The translations under genes and the position numbers were made by a program. The notes beneath the pieces are model-generated. The model worked only from the letters and a program-made list of their open reading frames with translations, did not search any database and was not told the DNA's origin. Shown here piece after piece: positions 8,400 through 11,786 of a stretch of 11,786 bases of DNA (positions are counted from its first letter, which is position 1; every line of letters starts with the position of its first letter). The DNA comes from Echinostoma caproni. Lineage: Eukaryota; Platyhelminthes; Trematoda; Plagiorchiida; Echinostomatidae. The stretch is taken from the NCBI GenBank assembly GCA_900618425.1, contig UZAN01045493.1, positions 20,548 through 32,333 on the forward strand, read 5' to 3'.

Positions 8400-9177
8400 A
8401 TAAAATTTTTTTCTGTATATTTAATTTTTCGGTGTTCATCCTATCCCACTGACCTTTCACATATTGCTGAGTTTTCTGTTCGTTCAGTGGACACTATCAA
8501 GTTCCTTGACGCTATCTTAAAAAATAATATGAAGTGGTTTTCTTATATTCCGATTGCTGTCGACAAAATGAGACAATCGTTCCCTCATTTTCAAACTGTT
8601 TTTCATTTGTTTACCAGCATGTTTTCTCCATTATTCTTCATCGGTCCCTAGCCATCCTCCCAGGTTTATTTAAAAAGATTTCATTGCTTTCCTTTGCTAC
8701 CTAGCCATCTTCAACCTCGTTTCCCCTCTTCACATAGACTCTCTTCACTTCAACTCCAACGATTCTCATATTGCTTCTTGTCCGAGTTATGCTTACATGA
8801 TCCACGTTGACAACTCACATCGTCGATTCGGTTTATCTTTCTGCCATCCCCATTCTTGACTTACATTCGGTTTTCGGCTCATTCTTTGTAGAACTTGTAT
8901 AAATATGAATTTCCCTATCCTTTGTCTTATTCTATAACAGCGTTACTTTTTTCACGGAAATGCAGGTATACCCGCTTACAAAATTGTGTCAGTAAAGTGT
9001 AAAATAATACTGGGAATACTTTTTTTTGTTTAAATATAAGACCATGCGGGTAAATAATAACCTGTATCGCCTAAACCATCTTCCTTTGGGCTCCGTCATG
9101 TGCACTTAAAATGAAGCTCACTTTATGGCACACCATAAAACGCTACTCCTAAATGATTTGTTGTTGTTACATTCCAG
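8400..9177. other. A/T-rich intron remainder
   Basis: T-rich and A/T-rich sequence with no protein-like open frame and no recognised repeat. It lies between the 5' end of the antisense RTE and the acceptor of the terminal exon, which has a T-rich tract (about 9159-9173) before AG 9176-9177. Confidence 0.5.
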
Positions 9178-9528
9178 AATTCTTCAGATACTGCTGGCTC
9201 GGATACAGAAGCCTGTCGACGTACACTTAAACCAGACCCAGACGCTGTTCAGGTTGCCAGAGGAGGTGAGGGTCCCCGATTACGCCGCAGACGGATTTTT
9301 GCACATGCGTTTGGACTGGATTCCGATGATGATATTGATCCTGACAGTTTGGATATGTTTGAACCGTCAACCAGGAAACGGGCCTCCTCTGAATATGCGG
9401 ATGACATTCTACTAGAGAGTGAACTGCTCGATGGATTGCCAAATTGGCTTGATCGTCTCTTTGAAGGTTCTTTGGCTCGGCACCAGCTTCAAGAGTGGCC
9501 AATCAATATGCGTGGTGATGATTACTAG
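9178..9528 (+). CDS. Terminal exon of the unassigned gene (acidic C-terminus)
   Basis: The acceptor TTGTTGTTACATTCCAG precedes a frame of 116 codons ending in TAG at 9526-9528. The translation is strongly protein-like. It has a Ser/Asp/Glu-rich start (NSSDTAGSDTEA), a basic cluster LRRRR at exon residues 35-39 that could be a nuclear-import signal, an acidic run LDSDDDIDPDSLD (47-59), a basic RKR (66-68) and a possibly amphipathic stretch ELLDGLPNWLDRLFEGSL (82-99), ending NMRGDDY. Its phase (0) matches the donor at 4122, so the two exons together would encode about 195 residues if the start is ATG 3886, or more if an upstream exon exists. No known domain is recognised. A regulatory or scaffold protein of the nucleus or cytoplasm is possible but not shown. 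I am fairly sure it is a real last exon and unsure which exon precedes it. Confidence 0.75.
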   Translation, partial: NSSDTAGSDTEACRRTLKPDPDAVQVARGGEGPRLRRRRIFAHAFGLDSDDDIDPDSLDMFEPSTRKRASSEYADDILLESELLDGLPNWLDRLFEGSLARHQLQEWPINMRGDDY

Positions 9529-9840
9529 ATAAATAGATAAAGAAAAACCTCCATCTTTTCTTGATTTATCCCCGCGTTCCTCAAAGCCCCTTGCTCAACA
9601 TGAAGAAAGGAAGGAACGAAACTCCTTTGTGGCTGTGTTTCTGCTAGAAGAAGAAACAAACAGTTTCATTTACTTTCCGCCCTCCTCCTTCCCACATTAC
9701 TGCATTTATAGTGGTTACATTTTCTACTTACACAATGGTTCTTGTTGTACGGTATGTTACTGGTTTTTTGATTCTTTGTTGATTTTAAAACCCACCTCAC
9801 CGGGAGCATGTGTGCCCGCCTTCATTGTCAAAATAATAAA
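9529..9840 (+). promoter_or_regulatory. 3' UTR with poly(A) signal
   Basis: The sequence follows the stop codon of the terminal exon and reaches AATAAA at 9835-9840, the canonical cleavage and polyadenylation signal, about 310 bp downstream of the stop. The open frame at 9629-9886 lies within this stretch and is rich in Phe, Tyr and Ile, as expected of A/T-rich untranslated sequence. Confidence 0.6.
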
Positions 9841-10580
9841 GATGAATTCAAAGTCGAATTTTGAATTAATTACGCTTCAAGTATAGACCATATTTATTTT
9901 TCCGTTCCTCAAACGGTCGTCTGTAGGAAAAAAACAATAATCACTGATCAAATGAAGTAAGTGTAAGCTCTTTTAGCACTCGAAAAGTGGCTTACTCATT
10001 CTTCGAAGATTCGATTTCCCTTTTAAGATCAACCATGTGAAATCCAATAAAACTTATTTATTAATCCATTTGGTTATCATGGTTTCTTAACACTGTTCTG
10101 ACAATCAGTCTCAATGGAATTTGAACATTGTTATCGGTTACGAAGTTTAAAAGTAATCACAGAATGGTTCTTTATAAGTGTCAGAGCTCTCTGCCCAGCG
10201 GACGTGACCATGTTCGTGTTTGGTTTGTGGGGTCAGTGTAATCTATGATTCCAGATACTATTTAACATAGCCAAGTGTTATATACCAATCGGCGTATCTG
10301 GCTTGCGCATATTCAATGATCTCACTTCAGTAGCTCTTTCGGCCTTTTGTTTATTTCTATTCCCGTGTGAATAGAATGAATGGTGAATCAGAAGATAGCG
10401 ACCAATTCCGGAGCTCGAAAAGGATTTGTTGATGGTTATGTGAGTTAAACCCCATCTATAATTGGCACTTGAATAGACAAACAATTAAGGTTGTGCCTTC
10501 AGTAAAAATTGTACGCGTCAGGATACCTGCCTTCTGTTGCTACGTAATCCAACTTCGGGGAACGAGATGTGTCGCATTTC
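9841..10580. other. Intergenic region without a visible gene
   Basis: Short A/T-rich open frames only, and no recognised repeat or RNA gene. It separates the poly(A) signal of the first gene from the probable 5' end of the second plus-strand gene. The minus-strand frame at 10278-10484 has no supporting splice context or family. Confidence 0.4.
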
Positions 10581-10609
10581 AGTTCGCTTTGAGTCAATTT
10601 TTAAGTACA

Positions 10610-10714
10610 ATGGACGCGCTTGATATAATCAAGTCTGACTCCCTTTCCGACGGCTTGATTTCTAACGATGTAGCTTGTGAGATTTTGGCTGATTGCTCAA
10701 TGTGCGGGAAAGGG
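10610..10714 (+). CDS. Probable first coding exon of a second gene
   Basis: ATG at 10610 in a favourable context (AGTACAATGG) opens 35 codons, beginning MDALDIIKSDSLSDGLISND and ending CEILADCSMCGKG with a Cys-x2-Cys pair, up to a donor GG|GTATGG with GT at 10715-10716. The exon is in phase 0. The frame stays open upstream to TTTCAG (AG at 10581-10582), a fair acceptor, so the 5' end may come from a leader intron or from spliced-leader trans-splicing, which is known in trematodes. Without splicing the frame stops at 10730. The composition is protein-like but no family is recognised, and the reading depends on the donor being used. Confidence 0.5.
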
Positions 10715-11674
10715 GTATGGCCGTACTTTTGAAAACCGTATTCAGCAATTGACTACTTTTAAGCTTATCAGTAACCACTTTGGGTGAATTTTGACGTTGC
10801 TACGACAGCGTTAGATTTTTGCCTGGAACCTGTTCTCATTAGCATATTCCTCGCTAGTAGAGATTCCCTTGAAAAATGTAAGATTATATCCCAATTTCCT
10901 GAAACGAAAAAAAACAGTCTTTTACCTCTGAATTAATCTGTTACATTTCCCGACTGATGTTCAAAATATTTCTCACCGGTCCTTTCACTTATCAAGCGAA
11001 ATAAAACTGGCAAACTAGCCCCTGTTGCATGAGACAGTCGGTTTGGAAAAAAGCGATCAATATTGTTAAGTTTCGTCATTATCAGTCACCGTCTTTTCTT
11101 CTAAAGACCGTTATGTGGAATTAATTTTGTGTAATAAACAGCTATGAACCTCACATTTAGTCATCCTTGTGTCATGGTGGAGTCCGTATTCCGGTCAAAA
11201 TCAGAACACGTTTAATCTGTTATCATAGCTTCAGGTTTCACGTTTATTTTGTTTTGTTTGATGAATATGGTCTTTGTTGCCTTTGAAGAAGTTTAGATCG
11301 CAAAGTAAAACTGAATAATTCTCCGAGTTTATTGATAAGAGTCGTAGAAAATGGTCCAACGCGTCATACGAAAACTGTATTCCAAGCATTAAGAATTACA
11401 CTCATTCGATATCTGCCTCCTGAGAACAGCCGTGACTATCCAGTAATGACCCATATCACGCTAGTGACGAGTCGAAAGATGCATTCCATATTGCATGCAC
11501 GATACGCCAAAAGCGTGCAAAAACTGCGGACGAATAAGGTCTATGAAAAATCTACGCTCAATTAATAAGAGTAAAACTTAACCTCTGTAAATGCCGTCAA
11601 GCACCGAATTAGTCAGCTTTTAAATGCAGGTCTCCGGAGTTTAAAAAAGTGGTAACTGCACTGCTTTCTTTCAG
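10715..11674 (+). other. Probable intron of the second gene
   Basis: A/T-rich sequence from the GTATGG donor to the acceptor ending TTTCTTTCAG (11665-11674). It contains an unassigned open frame at about 11332-11565 (NGPTRHTKTVFQALRITLIR near its start), which has no convincing family or flanking splice sites. No repeat was recognised. Confidence 0.4.
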
Positions 11675-11757
11675 TGTACTCCTAGCATCCAAACTCGTAG
11701 CAACTGCGTTCGACCGCAGAACTACGGGATTATGTCGCTTCCTTTCTGTTCGTACCA
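11675..11757 (+). CDS. Candidate second exon of the second gene
   Basis: A strong acceptor (CTGCTTTCTTTCAG, AG at 11673-11674) and a near-consensus donor (CCA|GTAAGA, GT at 11758-11759) bracket 83 bp that are open in phase 0, the phase required by the exon ending at 10714. Translation continues CTPSIQTRSNCVRPQNYGIM then SLPFCSY, leaving two bases for the next exon. Together with exon one this gives a Cys-containing N-terminus (CEILADCSMCGKG then CTPS). A metal-binding site is conceivable but too little is visible. The gene would continue beyond the window. Confidence 0.45.
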
Positions 11758-11786
11758 GTAAGACGCACGCCGTCCTTGTAAGCAGT

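Larger units (their letters stand above)
4985..8400 (-). mobile_element. Nearly full-span, inactive RTE-like non-LTR retrotransposon
   Basis: Reading from 8400 to 4985, the order is a 5' leader, an APE-type endonuclease, a linker, a reverse transcriptase and the C-terminal tail, as in RTE elements that are about 3.2-3.5 kb long. The span of about 3.4 kb fits a copy that was originally near full length. It has no long terminal repeats. The 5' edge is judged from the start of leader similarity (about 8350) and an A/T-rich switch near 8400. The 3' edge is judged from the end of tail similarity near 5000, and both are approximate. The element lies antisense inside the inferred intron 4123-9177. 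It carries many frameshifts, an internal deletion and a damaged RT active site, so it is old and cannot move by itself. Confidence 0.85.
4123..9177 (+). other. Inferred 5-kb intron hosting retroelements
   Basis: The interval lies between a GTCAGT donor at 4123 and the acceptor TTGTTGTTACATTCCAG (AG at 9176-9177). Both flanking exons are in phase 0, so they join without a frame break, giving ESSGESS followed by NSSDTAGSDTE, a plausible continuous Ser/acidic linker. No other convincing plus-strand exon was found between them. The interval is filled mostly by RTE-derived DNA: a short plus-strand 3' fragment and a nearly end-to-end minus-strand copy. Direct joining of these two exons is an inference. 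Confidence 0.55.

Noticed and set aside
9125..9415. 96-codon plus-strand frame and a minus-strand frame at 9227-9502
   Set aside because: The first crosses the acceptor at 9177 in a different frame from the acidic terminal exon. Both are shadows of that exon.
1..11786. Prokaryotic features such as CRISPR arrays, operons, ribosome binding sites, phage or toxin systems
   Set aside because: None is visible. Splice signals, low coding density and eukaryotic retroelements show an animal nuclear sequence.

Overview
The window looks like nuclear DNA of a flatworm, most likely a digenean trematode. It has short exons bounded by GT/AG splice signals, large introns, no operon-like gene packing, and decayed retroelements of two kinds common in fluke genomes: an RTE-like non-LTR retrotransposon (endonuclease plus reverse transcriptase) and a Penelope-like element. 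The species cannot be named from this sequence.

Layout. Bases 1-1640 have no convincing gene. They hold a piece of dispersed repeat (about 232-530) that recurs inverted at about 8056-8347, followed by unassigned degenerate sequence. From about 1965 to 2985, minus strand, lies a broken Penelope-like element with RT motifs and the C-terminal end of a GIY-YIG nuclease. Bases 2986-3860 hold nothing firm. A plus-strand gene of unknown family then appears as two phase-compatible exons, 3861-4122 and 9178-9528, with a stop at 9526 and a poly(A) signal at 9835. Its intron of about 5 kb carries an almost end-to-end, inactive RTE copy on the minus strand (about 4985-8400) and a short, separate 3' RTE fragment on the plus strand (about 4330-4690). 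The two RTE 3' ends face each other. After about 740 bp without a visible gene, a second plus-strand gene may begin with a 35-codon first exon (10610-10714). A good candidate second exon lies at 11675-11757 and the gene would run out of the window.

The host genes are inferred from open frames, splice signals and phase, and neither could be assigned to a family. The retroelements are recognised by conserved motifs and all are clearly dead. I see no CRISPR array, operon, rRNA, tRNA or bacterial-type defence system, and no strong case for a new biological system. The most informative observations are the antisense RTE in the intron, the hairpin at the site of its internal deletion, the shared leader repeat at 232-530, and the uncharacterised acidic protein.
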